Of a stretch of DNA of 64,000 bases, positions 35,821 to 44,737 are shown in pieces. The first letter of the stretch is position 1; every line of letters starts with the position of its first letter. The notes beneath the pieces were generated by a model, which saw only the letters and a list, made by a program, of their open reading frames with translations, did not search any database and was not told the DNA's origin. Source of the DNA: a bacterium (GTDB lineage: Bacteria; Myxococcota_A; UBA9160; SZUA-336); the NCBI GenBank assembly GCA_024226335.1, contig JAAELY010000029.1, forward strand, positions 16,184 through 80,183, written 5' to 3'. The position numbers and the translations under genes are program-made.

Positions 35821-36617
35821 GCGAGATTGCACAACGCCACAAGGGGCGTCGGGCGCTGGTCACTGGAGGCGGAAGCGGTATCGGACGCGCTGCCGCTCTG
35901 CGCCTGGCCGCCGAGGGTGCCTCGGTCGCGGTGTGTGACAAACGGGGAGAGACCGCGAAGGTCGTCGCTGCGGAGATCGCTGCGGCCGGTGGCAAGGCGC
36001 TGGGCATCGAGTGCGATGTAACTGTCGAACATCAGGTCGAAGACGCCGTGCGGCAGACCGTCGAAGCCTTCGGGGGTATCGATTCGCTGTTTGCCAACGC
36101 CGGAACCGCCGGTGCGGGCTGGATTCACGAAACCGAACTGGCCGACTGGGAGTTCGTGCTGCGGATCAATCTTACGGGCGTGTTCCTGGCGGCGAAGCAC
36201 GTGATTCCGCACTTGCTCGAAGCGGGTGGGGGAAGCGTCGTCACGACGGCTTCGATTGCGGCTCATGTGATTGGCGCCGGGGGATCAGCAGCCAGTTATG
36301 CCGCATCCAAGGGGGGAGTCCTGCAGCTTACCCGTCAGATTGCGGTGGACTACGGTCCGCAGGGGATTCGCGCCAATTGCCTTTGCCCGGGAGCCGTGAA
36401 GACCGGACTCGGAGCGAACGTGATCGAGGATCGCGAGCAACAGTCGACGCCGCTTCCCGAAGGCGGTCGTCTACCGCGCGGAATGCCGCGGCCGCCTCTG
36501 GCGCGAGTTTCGGAACCGGAAGAACAGGCCGCGGTGGTCGCCTTCCTGCTCTCGGATGAAGCTTCGTTCATGACGGGCAGTGCCGTGATGGTCGACGGCG
36601 GCTACACCGCGATCTGA
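35817..36617 (+). CDS. Short-chain dehydrogenase/reductase (SDR)
   Basis: A 266-residue classical SDR starting at GTG 35817. The cofactor motif TGGGSGIG is residues 16-23, NAG is at 94-96, and the catalytic set is Ser146, Tyr161 and Lys165 (YAASK). An acidic residue after the second strand (CDKRGE, Asp41) predicts NAD(H) preference. The C-terminal FLLSDEASFMTGSAVMVDGGY is typical. It probably interconverts an alcohol and a ketone; substrate unknown. Co-transcribed with the SnoaL-like gene. Confidence 0.93.
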   Translation: MSEIAQRHKGRRALVTGGGSGIGRAAALRLAAEGASVAVCDKRGETAKVVAAEIAAAGGKALGIECDVTVEHQVEDAVRQTVEAFGGIDSLFANAGTAGAGWIHETELADWEFVLRINLTGVFLAAKHVIPHLLEAGGGSVVTTASIAAHVIGAGGSAASYAASKGGVLQLTRQIAVDYGPQGIRANCLCPGAVKTGLGANVIEDREQQSTPLPEGGRLPRGMPRPPLARVSEPEEQAAVVAFLLSDEASFMTGSAVMVDGGYTAI

Positions 36618-36737
36618 GCTAGACGAGCAAATACGACATCGATCCCGACTTTGCCACGCTTCTTCCGTTACTCCCGACGGCCATTGATCTGTCGACGCTC
36701 GACAGAGTTCGCGGGATTCCCTAGCGGGTCGGGGCTA

Positions 36738-37646
36738 TCAAGAGCCTGCCTTTTGGCAGCGCTTCAATACCGCCTGTGCAAAGCGATCGGCCGCGAGGGG
36801 ATCGACCTTAAGGAAGAGGCAGGGCTCGAAGAGTTCGGCTTCCAGAAGAGCGGCGGAGCCATCTCCGAGGTGGATCACGTCTAAACGGGCGTAGAGTAGC
36901 GGCTGCTCGATTCCGAACTGGCTCGCGAGCAGCGCGCGGATTGCCGTCGAAGCTCGATTCGCCACTGCGCGTTCTTCGACAGAAGGTTCGCGCGAAGAGA
37001 TATCTTCGAGGTACTCGCCAGCGACGAATCCACCGCCGACGGCCAGAAGTTCGCCTTTTCGGAATCCGTGTGAGTATTCTCCGGAAAAGAAGACCAAAGA
37101 TGTCTCGCCGATCTCCATGACCGAGGCGGCGTATTCCTGGATCATGACCGCGAGGTCTTCGCCGATGATCCGTTTGGCGAGTTTCATGGCCGCCGGGTCG
37201 TCTGCGAAGAAGCGTCCGGTGTTGCGACTGCCCGCAGAGATGACTGGCTTGACCACGATCTGATTCGATCCGAGATCTTCCAGAGCCTTCGCGCACTCGT
37301 CCAGTCCGTTTGCGAAAACCGTAGGGACCACGGGAACGCCTTGTTGCCCAAGCTGCGCAAGATAGTGTTTGTCGAGGTTCCAGCGCACGACGGCGGGCTC
37401 GTTGCAGATCGGCACTCGAGCCTCGAGGCCCTCCAGCCAGTCCAGGAATTCAGGGAGACGTTCGGTGTAGTCCCAGGGAGAGCGCAGCACCACCAGGTCA
37501 AAGCTCTGCCAGTCCACTCCGGGGTCGTGCCAGACCGGGTGGAGTAGAGGTACGCGTTTACGGGCAAATGCTGCATCGTGCAGCGGTCGATCGTGATCGG
37601 CGTCCTGGATCATATCCAGATCCGTCGTGACGAATGCGATCCTCAC
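36738..37646 (-). CDS. ATP-grasp domain protein (RimK/DcsG-like)
   Basis: A 302-residue ATP-grasp ligase. The N-terminal domain (LVVLRSPWDYTERLPEFLDWLE, NEPAVVRWNLDKHYLAQL) is that of the ATP-grasp family around the cycloserine-pathway ligase DcsG. The ATP-grasp core carries IVVKPVISAGSRNTGR, MIQEYAASV and the metal-binding ALLEAELFEPCLFLK. Such enzymes join a carboxylate to an amine or thiol using ATP. The neighbourhood gives no clue to the substrates. It is convergent with the SDR gene and starts close to the divergent fxsA. Confidence 0.87.
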   Translation of the reverse strand: MRIAFVTTDLDMIQDADHDRPLHDAAFARKRVPLLHPVWHDPGVDWQSFDLVVLRSPWDYTERLPEFLDWLEGLEARVPICNEPAVVRWNLDKHYLAQLGQQGVPVVPTVFANGLDECAKALEDLGSNQIVVKPVISAGSRNTGRFFADDPAAMKLAKRIIGEDLAVMIQEYAASVMEIGETSLVFFSGEYSHGFRKGELLAVGGGFVAGEYLEDISSREPSVEERAVANRASTAIRALLASQFGIEQPLLYARLDVIHLGDGSAALLEAELFEPCLFLKVDPLAADRFAQAVLKRCQKAGS

Positions 37647-37695
37647 CTGTCTTCCGAGCCTCCTTGGCGCTCTCCAGACACTGTGCCATCTTCAG

Positions 37696-38169
37696 ATGAT
37701 GGCGCGCCTGCTTCTCCTGTTTATCGTCTTGCCCGCAGTCGAACTCGGTTTGTTGATCGAGATCGGCGGCTACATCGGAACCCCGGCAACGATCGGACTC
37801 ATCGTGGTGACCGGTATCGTAGGTGCCGCCCTGGCCCGACGACAAGGGCTTCGCGTGATCGGTGAAATCCAGAGAGAACTCGCCGAAGGTCGCCTTCCGG
37901 CTTCTTCGCTGATGGACGGCCTGATGATCCTGATCGCGTCTGCCCTCCTGGTGACGCCCGGCGTTTTGACGGACGTGTTCGGATTTCTGTGCCTGATGCC
38001 CGGCTTTCGTTCTCTGGTCAAACGCTCTCTGAAGGCTCGTTTCGAGGCTGCGGCGCGCGAGGGCAGGGTGCACGTCAATATCGCGGGAATGGATCTTGGG
38101 CGTTCCGAGGACTACGGCGACGAACCTATCATCGACGTGACGCCCGGGCGTTCTGATCGAAAACCCTGA
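37696..38169 (+). CDS. fxsA: FxsA family membrane protein
   Basis: A 157-residue FxsA-like protein. The N-terminal helices MMARLLLLFIVLPAVELGLL and GTPATIGLIVVTGIVGAALARRQGL are the family signature, followed by LPASSLMDGLMILIASALLVTPGVLTD. E. coli FxsA relieves phage T7 exclusion by the F plasmid when overproduced; its normal job is not known. ATG 37696 and ATG 37699 are both possible starts; neither has a strong ribosome site, and a further upstream start would overlap the divergent ATP-grasp gene. Confidence 0.88.
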   Translation: MMARLLLLFIVLPAVELGLLIEIGGYIGTPATIGLIVVTGIVGAALARRQGLRVIGEIQRELAEGRLPASSLMDGLMILIASALLVTPGVLTDVFGFLCLMPGFRSLVKRSLKARFEAAAREGRVHVNIAGMDLGRSEDYGDEPIIDVTPGRSDRKP

Positions 38170-38192
38170 CCCCGGGCGAGGGACGCCACTTC

Positions 38193-39536
38193 ATGTACCG
38201 ACTCTTCTCCTGGGAACACAGCTATTTCTCCGGCAAGGTTCGCGCGTATCTGCGTTTCAAACAGCGACAGGGAGCGCTCGGACCGGGGTTCGAAGACATC
38301 CTGGCAACGCCTGAGTTGATCCAGGGCCTCTTGCTTGCCCGTTCCGGGAGCGGTGCGGTTCCGCAACTCTGCGCACCGGATGGAACCTGGGTACAGGACT
38401 CCAGCGAGATCATCGACTTTTGTGAGGTCGCACATCCTCAGATGGCCATCGTTCCAGATCCGGCTCAGGCTCCGCGTCAGTGCCTCACTTCCTACCTGAT
38501 CGAACTATTGGCCGACGAGTGGATGGTGGTGCCCGGGTTCTGGGAACGCTGGTATTTTTCGGAAGATGGGCGAGAGCTGAGTCACCGCGGTTTCAATGAA
38601 CAACAATGGGGAGCTGCAATCGCCGCAGGAGCGCCGGGTGAAGTGCGGCGAGCCGTTGGCGCGGCGTTTTTCGAAAACGCTTTTGGCATTTCGGAATCCC
38701 GCACGAATCCGAGGGGCGTGTACGCGGGGCTGGTCCATCTTGGAGTCGACGAACGCACCGAGCCCGCATGGCAGGCGAGCCAGCAACAGATCCTGGAGCT
38801 TCTGGAACTGCACTTCGCAAAACACGATTACGCACTCGGCGGACGGCCGAGTCTGGCGGACTACGGTCTGCTCGCGCCGCTGTACGCGCATCTCTACCGC
38901 GACGCCGTTCCGGGGTTCGCGCTTCGAACGCATTTCCCGTTGGTATGTGAGTGGGTTGAACGCACCAACGGTGAAGGCGCGCTCAACGCGCGAATGTACG
39001 GGCAGAAGCTCTATTCACTCGACGAGGCGGGCCAGCTCGTGGGGCGAGAGGCGACCAGCGACGGCGCAGCCTGGCTGGAAAGCGATGAGATTCCAGATAC
39101 TCTTTTGCCGCTGCTCGGCGTCTTCTTCGAGGAGATGTGGCCGGTCCTGCGCGACGCGATGCAAGTGCTCACTCGGTTCATCGCAAGCGACATGCATCGG
39201 TCCGATGGTGAACTTCCGGGCAAGACCTTTACGGCCACCCCGGGCTTCGAAGCACATCAGACCGGGGAAGGGGCTCTGACGCAGGAGTTCGAGATTGGCG
39301 GCGTGCGCGGTCGACGCATGGTCGTTCCCTATCAGATCTGGATGCTCCAGCGCCTGGAGCGCGTACTCGCATCGTGTACGTCAACTCCCGATGCTCGAGA
39401 ACGCGTCACTTCGCTCCTCGCCGAAATTCCGAACGGTCTTGAACTCCTGGAGCTCGGCAAGAAGCTCGCCGGGTGTCGCGTGCGCAAAGAGGGAGCGCTT
39501 TTGTACGCGGAACGCGGCAGTGAGTGCAGCGCTTAG
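38193..39536 (+). CDS. Large glutathione S-transferase-like protein
   Basis: A 447-residue protein. The N-terminal ~95 residues are a thioredoxin-like GST domain (MYRLFSWEHSYFSGKVRAYL, VPQLCAPDGTWVQDSSEIIDF), and residues up to ~270 are a GST helical domain (YALGGRPSLADYGLLAPLYAHL, then FPLVCEWVERTN). A further ~170-residue helical extension has no family I know, so the protein is about twice the usual GST length. Cytoplasmic; substrate unknown. It starts 24 bp after fxsA, and its end overlaps the convergent HDOD gene by four bases. Confidence 0.82.
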   Translation: MYRLFSWEHSYFSGKVRAYLRFKQRQGALGPGFEDILATPELIQGLLLARSGSGAVPQLCAPDGTWVQDSSEIIDFCEVAHPQMAIVPDPAQAPRQCLTSYLIELLADEWMVVPGFWERWYFSEDGRELSHRGFNEQQWGAAIAAGAPGEVRRAVGAAFFENAFGISESRTNPRGVYAGLVHLGVDERTEPAWQASQQQILELLELHFAKHDYALGGRPSLADYGLLAPLYAHLYRDAVPGFALRTHFPLVCEWVERTNGEGALNARMYGQKLYSLDEAGQLVGREATSDGAAWLESDEIPDTLLPLLGVFFEEMWPVLRDAMQVLTRFIASDMHRSDGELPGKTFTATPGFEAHQTGEGALTQEFEIGGVRGRRMVVPYQIWMLQRLERVLASCTSTPDARERVTSLLAEIPNGLELLELGKKLAGCRVRKEGALLYAERGSECSA

Positions 39537-40399
39537 AACAGTTCGCTGACCTGCGTTTCCAGGTTCTGGAACTCGTCCACGTAGGATTCGTATTGCTCGG
39601 GTCGAATCTCGAGGGCTTTCATGCTCTGGGCGCCCTCCTTTCCCTGCTCGGCCGCAGAGAACGCAGAGATGCCGATCTGCTCGCACAGTCCACCGGATAG
39701 TCGGATCACGTGGAGTTCGAGCGTGTCGGGTGCCAGAGGCGGATCGGCGGCGTGATGCTCCTGGGCCACACCGATCACATGATCGGGCATGCCCGCCTTT
39801 CTCAGATAGTCCGCACCAACGGACGCGTGCAGAGTCGAGAGAACGCGATTGACTTCATCGAGCGACGGATGCGCATCGAGGCGCCCGCGTACCAGCCCGC
39901 TGGCCAGGGTCTTCAGAATCAAGAGGCTGCCGACGTCCCGGAACAGAGCGCCCAGGAACACGCGCCCGTCGTCCCCGATCTTGAGTTTGTGCGAGAGCCA
40001 GCGCGCTCCAAAGGCGCAAACCATCGATTCGTGCCACAGCGGTTGCCAGAGATCGGCGAACACCTCGAACTCAGTTCTCTCCCTCAGGTCGTAGAGGCTT
40101 CGACAGGCCGAGGCCATGGCGATCTTCGCCGTCTCACTAAAGCCCATGCGCATGATCGCGGTGTCGAGCCGATCGATCGAAGACACCCCGCGGTAGATCG
40201 GGGAATTGGCCGCGCGGATCACGTCGGCTGCAATGGCCTGGTCCTGATGGATCAGCGACTCGATCTCGGCGATCTCCACGTCTTGTTGCTCCAACGCGCT
40301 GACCAGGCTTCCTGCGACGCGCGGGAACGACGGAAGTTCACCGGGGTGCTCCTGAATGCTCTCGTGAACCCACACCATCAATCGATCGTCACCGTTCAT
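39533..40399 (-). CDS. HDOD domain signalling protein
   Basis: A 288-residue HDOD protein. The opening LPSFPRVAGSLVSALEQQDVEIAEIESLIHQDQ, then IRAANSPIYRG, IDRLDTAIMRMGF and LGALFRDVGSLLIL, define the domain. The His-Asp metal residues of true HD-GYP phosphodiesterases are not kept (FRDVG instead of HDIG), as is normal for HDOD. These proteins scaffold signal-transduction and c-di-GMP pathways. The C-terminal ~40 residues are acidic and helical. Monocistronic, convergent with the large GST. Confidence 0.88.
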   Translation of the reverse strand: MNGDDRLMVWVHESIQEHPGELPSFPRVAGSLVSALEQQDVEIAEIESLIHQDQAIAADVIRAANSPIYRGVSSIDRLDTAIMRMGFSETAKIAMASACRSLYDLRERTEFEVFADLWQPLWHESMVCAFGARWLSHKLKIGDDGRVFLGALFRDVGSLLILKTLASGLVRGRLDAHPSLDEVNRVLSTLHASVGADYLRKAGMPDHVIGVAQEHHAADPPLAPDTLELHVIRLSGGLCEQIGISAFSAAEQGKEGAQSMKALEIRPEQYESYVDEFQNLETQVSELF

Positions 40400-40643
40400 T
40401 CCACGCTTGCCTCGAATCGTCTTCAGGGAGAATCGGCGCCCGGGCCGCGGGACTCAAGTTGGGGGTGCGATCGAAAGGCGAAAGGAGTGCCGGTTCGAAG
40501 ACCATCTCTGGAGTCTCCGAATGTTGTGCGAGAAGAAGAAACTAATCGACTCCTGAGCCATCTCCAAGTAGCATGAAACGCGAGAACCAGCGTCGGTAGA
40601 AGGGCATTTCGCAACGTTGAAAATCTCTTGGAAGGAGAACGCC

Positions 40644-41771
40644 ATGGGTTGCAAGCCGTTTTCTCGCCTCGCGGCCTGGATCTTGGCCGTCAGTCTGATC
40701 GTTGCTCTGCCCAGTTCGGTCGGGGCCAAGATGTACCGAATGTTCGTCACCGGTGAGGACGGGGCCACCGATGTGATCTTCTCGGTCACCTTCGACCCAC
40801 AAGTGCCCGGAAGTGCGGTTGTGTTTCCGATCCTCGGTACCTCGATTCGAGTTGACGGCATCGACTTCGTTCCCGGAACCACCAGCGAAGTGGTCGTGGG
40901 GGCGCAGTTAGAGCCGGGGCCTGGCGGTGAGATCACACACTACGATCCGATCGCGGGTACGACACTGGCCTCCTACGTTCCTTCGACGGGTGGCAGTAGC
41001 AAGCCGTCCACCATATTGAGCACGCTCTCGCACGCCTACTACATCCTCAACCAGTTCGGATTTGCGGGCACTACGCACCGCATCATTCGAACTCCTTTTG
41101 CGGGGCCCGCTGGAACGACCGAAATCGTATTTGACGGTTCCGACCCGAATGCGGGAAGTCTCGTGAACCTCGAAGGCCTCGAACTCGTTGGCTCCACGCT
41201 GTACTTCTTCGCACTCGACAATGCGGCTGCACCGGGACGCGCGCTGTACAGCATTGGCTTGAGCGGTGGGCTCTGGGATGGCGCACCACCCGCAAAGCTT
41301 CTTTCTCCTCTCGCGGGTGCTCCGGTCGGCGATGGCTCGGATGAACTCGATCTGGACGAGAACACCGGCATCATCTACGGCTCGAACGTCGTCAATGCCG
41401 AGGTCATCTACTGGGACACTGGACTCTCGAGCGGTGGCTTCCTGATCGGTCCCGGTGTTTCGATATTGGGGCCCAATACGACGAAACTCGCTGCATCTCC
41501 GATCGATGGAATTCGCGCAACCGGTGATGGTTGGCTGGTCCTGACCGGTCTCAATGGGACGATCTTCTCGATCGATATCGCGGGCGTTCTCGCTGGATTC
41601 GACGATGGAGATGTACTCGTCATCGAAGACAACGCGGCGGTGAGTTTTGACGATATGACTCCACTGTCTTTACCTGTCCCGCTGACTTCTCCATGGAGCA
41701 GCCTACCGTTGTGCCTGTTGCTATTCATGACGGCTGCGGTCGGAGTGCGGGGAATGCGCTCCACTATCTGA
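40644..41771 (+). CDS. Secreted beta-rich protein with a VP-type C-terminal sorting-like tail
   Basis: A 375-residue exported protein. ATG 40644 follows GGAAGGAG; the signal peptide ends near SSVGA/K. The body has a beta-propeller-like or Ig-like rhythm (LEGLELVGSTLYFFALDN, LDENTGIIYGSNV) similar to other surface proteins of PEP-CTERM bacteria. The tail LPVPLTSPWSSLPLCLLLFM, then AAVGVRGMRSTI, combines a VP motif, a hydrophobic helix and a basic end. This differs from PEP-CTERM and may be recognised by another sortase-like protease. Function unknown. A strong terminator hairpin follows. Confidence 0.75.
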   Translation: MGCKPFSRLAAWILAVSLIVALPSSVGAKMYRMFVTGEDGATDVIFSVTFDPQVPGSAVVFPILGTSIRVDGIDFVPGTTSEVVVGAQLEPGPGGEITHYDPIAGTTLASYVPSTGGSSKPSTILSTLSHAYYILNQFGFAGTTHRIIRTPFAGPAGTTEIVFDGSDPNAGSLVNLEGLELVGSTLYFFALDNAAAPGRALYSIGLSGGLWDGAPPAKLLSPLAGAPVGDGSDELDLDENTGIIYGSNVVNAEVIYWDTGLSSGGFLIGPGVSILGPNTTKLAASPIDGIRATGDGWLVLTGLNGTIFSIDIAGVLAGFDDGDVLVIEDNAAVSFDDMTPLSLPVPLTSPWSSLPLCLLLFMTAAVGVRGMRSTI

Positions 41772-41778
41772 TCCTCTT

Positions 41779-41818
41779 GTCCCGGGCTGCTGCATGTTTT
41801 GGTTTGGCAGCCCGGGAC
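41779..41818 (+). terminator. Intrinsic terminator-like hairpin
   Basis: A perfect 12-bp stem (GTCCCGGGCTGC, 41779-41790, with 41807-41818) closes a 16-base T-rich loop just after the stop codon of the secreted protein gene. No T-tract follows, but stability and placement fit a transcription end. It could also act on read-through from either side. Confidence 0.65.
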
Positions 41819-41875
41819 ATCTGATACATCGCTGAGCTAGGTTCTGTACTTCACCAGACAACATCGGAGTGCAGC

Positions 41876-42481
41876 ATGACCTATCCCCGTCTCAGGCGAT
41901 TGAGCCTTTCGCTCGTGTTCACGGTTTTCTGTTTCTCGTCCGTTTCATTGCCCGTTCACGCGGGTCCTGATCTGGACGGCGCGGTCAAGGCACTGGCGGC
42001 CGTGCCCGCGGACGGGATCGGCGATGCCGTAGGCGGAGCGGGTCTGGTCGCGGCATCCGTTTTGGGTTTTGGGGCCAATCTGGTTGCGGCCATTGACAAC
42101 AATTCTCACTCGCACGTCATCTTGCGCGGGCTCGTGAGCACGCCTCTGCGTCGCCTCGCGCTGGGGATGTCCAGAACATCGAGTGGCATTCTCGAAGGCT
42201 TCAGCAACGACGATTACGAATACTATCCGCAGGATGAATCCGTCTATCTGAAGGCGAACCTTCAGAAGCGCTTCTGGACGCTGAGGGGCGGGCTCGGTGC
42301 AATGGTATTGAGCGTTGTCGATACTCTCGGGAACACCGGGCAGTTTCTGCTCCGTTTACCCGGAGCTGGCGAAGCTGCGGACTCCCTGGCCCGGGTTCAG
42401 ACGGACGCACGCACCCGTCTGGTCGGGCCGGCAAAGGATGGCGCGTACGACGTAGGGACCTACGACTTCGGAAGAAACTGA
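41876..42481 (+). CDS. Exported protein of unknown function
   Basis: A 201-residue protein with a clear signal peptide (cleavage near VHA/GP). Two Gly/Ala-rich hydrophobic stretches follow (GGAGLVAASVLGFGANLVAA and GGLGAMVLSVVDTLGNTGQF). RGLVSTPLRRLALGMSRTSSGILEG and the Tyr-rich DDYEYYPQDE recall exosortase-associated proteins of the TIGR04073 type, but this is a faint resemblance. An envelope location is likely. It ends 13 bp from the convergent PAQR-family gene. Confidence 0.65.
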   Translation: MTYPRLRRLSLSLVFTVFCFSSVSLPVHAGPDLDGAVKALAAVPADGIGDAVGGAGLVAASVLGFGANLVAAIDNNSHSHVILRGLVSTPLRRLALGMSRTSSGILEGFSNDDYEYYPQDESVYLKANLQKRFWTLRGGLGAMVLSVVDTLGNTGQFLLRLPGAGEAADSLARVQTDARTRLVGPAKDGAYDVGTYDFGRN

Positions 42482-42494
42482 GCGGAAGCCGGAC

Positions 42495-43145
42495 TCAGAC
42501 CAGGGGAACGAGGTAGGCGAGCGCAAGCGCGTAGTGGCTGGCGCTGCCTCCGATCACGAACAGGTGAAAAGTTTCGTGGTAGGAGAACACGCGCGGCCAG
42601 AGGCGTGGTCTCTGGGTGACGAAAAGGACAAAACCCACGGTGTAGAGCAGCCCCCCGAATACTGCGAGTTGAAGGCCCTCGATGGGCAGGCGCTCGGATA
42701 GTGGGCCCAGCAGCGGAAGGACGAGCCAGCCCTGAGTCACCTGCAAGCCCGCCGAGAAGCCGCTGTGAACGCGTGGAGCGAGTAGCTTCTGCAGGACTCC
42801 GATCAAGGTGATGCTCCACGCGGCTGCAAGCGTGACGCCGCACAGCCAGCCGTCGAGCAGGATGAAGGCGATGGGTGTGAAACTGCCGGCGATCAAGACA
42901 TAGATCATCGAGTGATCTAGCCGGCGCATCCGCTCTTTCCAGCGGGTACTCCAGGGCACCGAGTGATACAGGCTGCTCACCGAATAGAGTCCGATCAAGC
43001 TAAGGCCAAAACAAACCAGAGCTGCGCGGGGTGCCAGCGGACCTTGGCTACGCGTCCAGAGCAAGACCGCGCCGATCGTGAAGAGCAGTGTTGCGCCGCC
43101 GTGCAGAAACCCGCGCACGGGATTTTGCATCGAGCCCAGGCTCAT
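42495..43145 (-). CDS. Haemolysin III / PAQR family membrane protein (TrhA-like)
   Basis: About 216 residues with seven predicted transmembrane helices. Family motifs are present: SVSSLYHSVPWSTRWKERMRRLDHSMIY near residue 65-90 (conserved Ser, His and the DH pair) and FSYHETFHLFVIGGSASHY near the end, which carries the HxxxH-type metal ligands. PAQR proteins are zinc hydrolase-like membrane proteins; bacterial TrhA affects membrane lipid homeostasis. The start is uncertain: ATG 43145 directly follows AGGAAAGG, while ATG 43130 and ATG 43166 are alternatives. Confidence 0.87.
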   Translation of the reverse strand: MSLGSMQNPVRGFLHGGATLLFTIGAVLLWTRSQGPLAPRAALVCFGLSLIGLYSVSSLYHSVPWSTRWKERMRRLDHSMIYVLIAGSFTPIAFILLDGWLCGVTLAAAWSITLIGVLQKLLAPRVHSGFSAGLQVTQGWLVLPLLGPLSERLPIEGLQLAVFGGLLYTVGFVLFVTQRPRLWPRVFSYHETFHLFVIGGSASHYALALAYLVPLV

Positions 43146-43396
43146 CCTTTCCTGTTCGCATTGCATCCACTGGAGGCTACGCAGAGAGCGCATGCGGTGG
43201 AAGGGCCTCTGCGTCGAAGTTTTGCAAAACCTTTCGACTGCAGGTGCGGAAACGGGAACCCATGGGTCCATATGAGACTCCGCCGCCATCTCGATCGGCG
43301 AGTTCTGCCGGATTCCGCGTCGCGTCACCCGCCTGGAGCCGATCCTCGTGATTGACTTTCCTCGAACGGGGACCAGTTTTTGGGGAGACTGGAGGA

Positions 43397-44272
43397 ATGA
43401 GCTTGACTGCTTCCTTGAGAACGCAAGCCGAGCACACGATAGAGGTTCCCGGTCACGGGGATACCATCGTGCGCGAGCATACCGGACCCGAAGGTGCTCC
43501 GGTCCTGATGCTTCTGCATGGTCTCGGTGCAACGGCTGCGCTCAACTGGGGCCGCTGCTACGACGCTCTATCGCAGCACTTCCGCGTGCTGAGCCTCGAT
43601 CACCGGGGGCATGGACGGGGCCTTCGAACTCGGCGCTTTCGTCTGGAGCAGTGTGCCGACGACGCCGTCGCAGCTGCGGAAACCATGGGAGTCAAGCGTT
43701 TCATCGCCGTTGGCTATTCGATGGGCGGTCCCATTGCTTCGTTGACGTGGAGACGCCATCCAGAGCATGTGAGCGGTCTTGTACTCTGCGCGACAGCGCG
43801 TCACTTCGCGCGTCGCGGAGCTGCTCGGTTTGCTCGGGCGACCTTGCCGATTGCTGCGGCAGCGGTTCGTCTGGTCCCGAGTCTGGTCCAACGCAGTGCG
43901 ACACACCGCATGTTGCAAAGCATCGAGCATCCAGAGATGCGAGATCGAGTCCGCGATGAACTACTGGGGCACGATCCGGCCACCGTCATTCAGGCTGCTC
44001 AGGCTGTTACCAGCTTCGCGTCGCAAGACTGGATCGGAGAAGTGGGTGTGCCGACGTCCGTGGTCGTTACTACACTCGACGAACTGGTTCCCGTATCGCG
44101 GCAGCGAAAACTCGCCGATTCGATTTCCGGTGCAGAGGTTTTCGAAGTCGAGGGCGATCATGCGGCCTGCGTAGTGCGGGGCGAGTTCGTGTCCACGCTC
44201 GTACGTGCTTGTCGCTCTGTCTCCCAACGTGTCGAACTCGCGTCGACACTCCCCGACTGTCCTGGCCCGTGA
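43397..44272 (+). CDS. Alpha/beta hydrolase
   Basis: A 291-residue alpha/beta hydrolase. LMLLHGLGATAALNW forms the oxyanion hole, the nucleophile Ser is in VGYSMGG, the acid Asp is in TTLDELVPVSRQ and the catalytic His in EGDHAACV. The lid region (residues ~140-200) is helical and basic. It could be an esterase, lipase or C-C bond hydrolase; nothing nearby decides. GGAGGA touches ATG 43397, so TTG 43403 may be used instead. Divergent from the PAQR gene. Confidence 0.88.
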   Translation: MSLTASLRTQAEHTIEVPGHGDTIVREHTGPEGAPVLMLLHGLGATAALNWGRCYDALSQHFRVLSLDHRGHGRGLRTRRFRLEQCADDAVAAAETMGVKRFIAVGYSMGGPIASLTWRRHPEHVSGLVLCATARHFARRGAARFARATLPIAAAAVRLVPSLVQRSATHRMLQSIEHPEMRDRVRDELLGHDPATVIQAAQAVTSFASQDWIGEVGVPTSVVVTTLDELVPVSRQRKLADSISGAEVFEVEGDHAACVVRGEFVSTLVRACRSVSQRVELASTLPDCPGP

Positions 44273-44382
44273 TGGAGCGGATTGCTGTGTGGATGCCATG
44301 GCCGTGAGGAACGGCCGGATCCATCTACTGGAGCCTTCGGCTCTCCGCGCCGATAAGGGAGGCGGATTGAGAGGAGGACGCA

Positions 44383-44730
44383 ATGCTCATTCAGAGTGGC
44401 GCGAAGGTATTCATCGCACACCGCCGATTGTACGCGGACGATCAACCGCGCTTCTTCATCGGGACCATTGAAGAGTACGGGGACGGACTGGCCAAGATCT
44501 CAGGCTACTCCTGGGTACGGGAGCAGGTTCACGGCGACATTCTGCGCAAGAAGGACCAGCGCACGAAGATCGTGTCTTTGGCCTCCGGAACACTTATCGT
44601 CTACGTCCTTCCGGATGAAGTCGAAGTCGAGAACCTTTCAATCGAGCACGGCCCGGACCGGGATTATGCGCTCACCGATGGCAAAGGTTTTCAGATGGAT
44701 CTGAGCGAGCGGCGCCAGATCGGTTCCTGA
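44383..44730 (+). CDS. Small conserved-looking protein of unknown function
   Basis: A 115-residue soluble protein with a good start (AGAGGAGG five to six bases before ATG 44383). The first half has SH3/Tudor-like beta character (GAKVFIAHRRLYADDQPRFF, IGTIEEYGDGLAKISGYSWV, VHGDILRKKDQRTKIVSL). The rest is LIVYVLPDEVEVENLSIEH with a short C-terminal tail. No catalytic residues stand out and I do not recognise the family. It stands 110 bp after the hydrolase and ends 7 bp from the convergent GH1 gene. Confidence 0.7.
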   Translation: MLIQSGAKVFIAHRRLYADDQPRFFIGTIEEYGDGLAKISGYSWVREQVHGDILRKKDQRTKIVSLASGTLIVYVLPDEVEVENLSIEHGPDRDYALTDGKGFQMDLSERRQIGS

Positions 44731-44737
44731 ACTCGGC

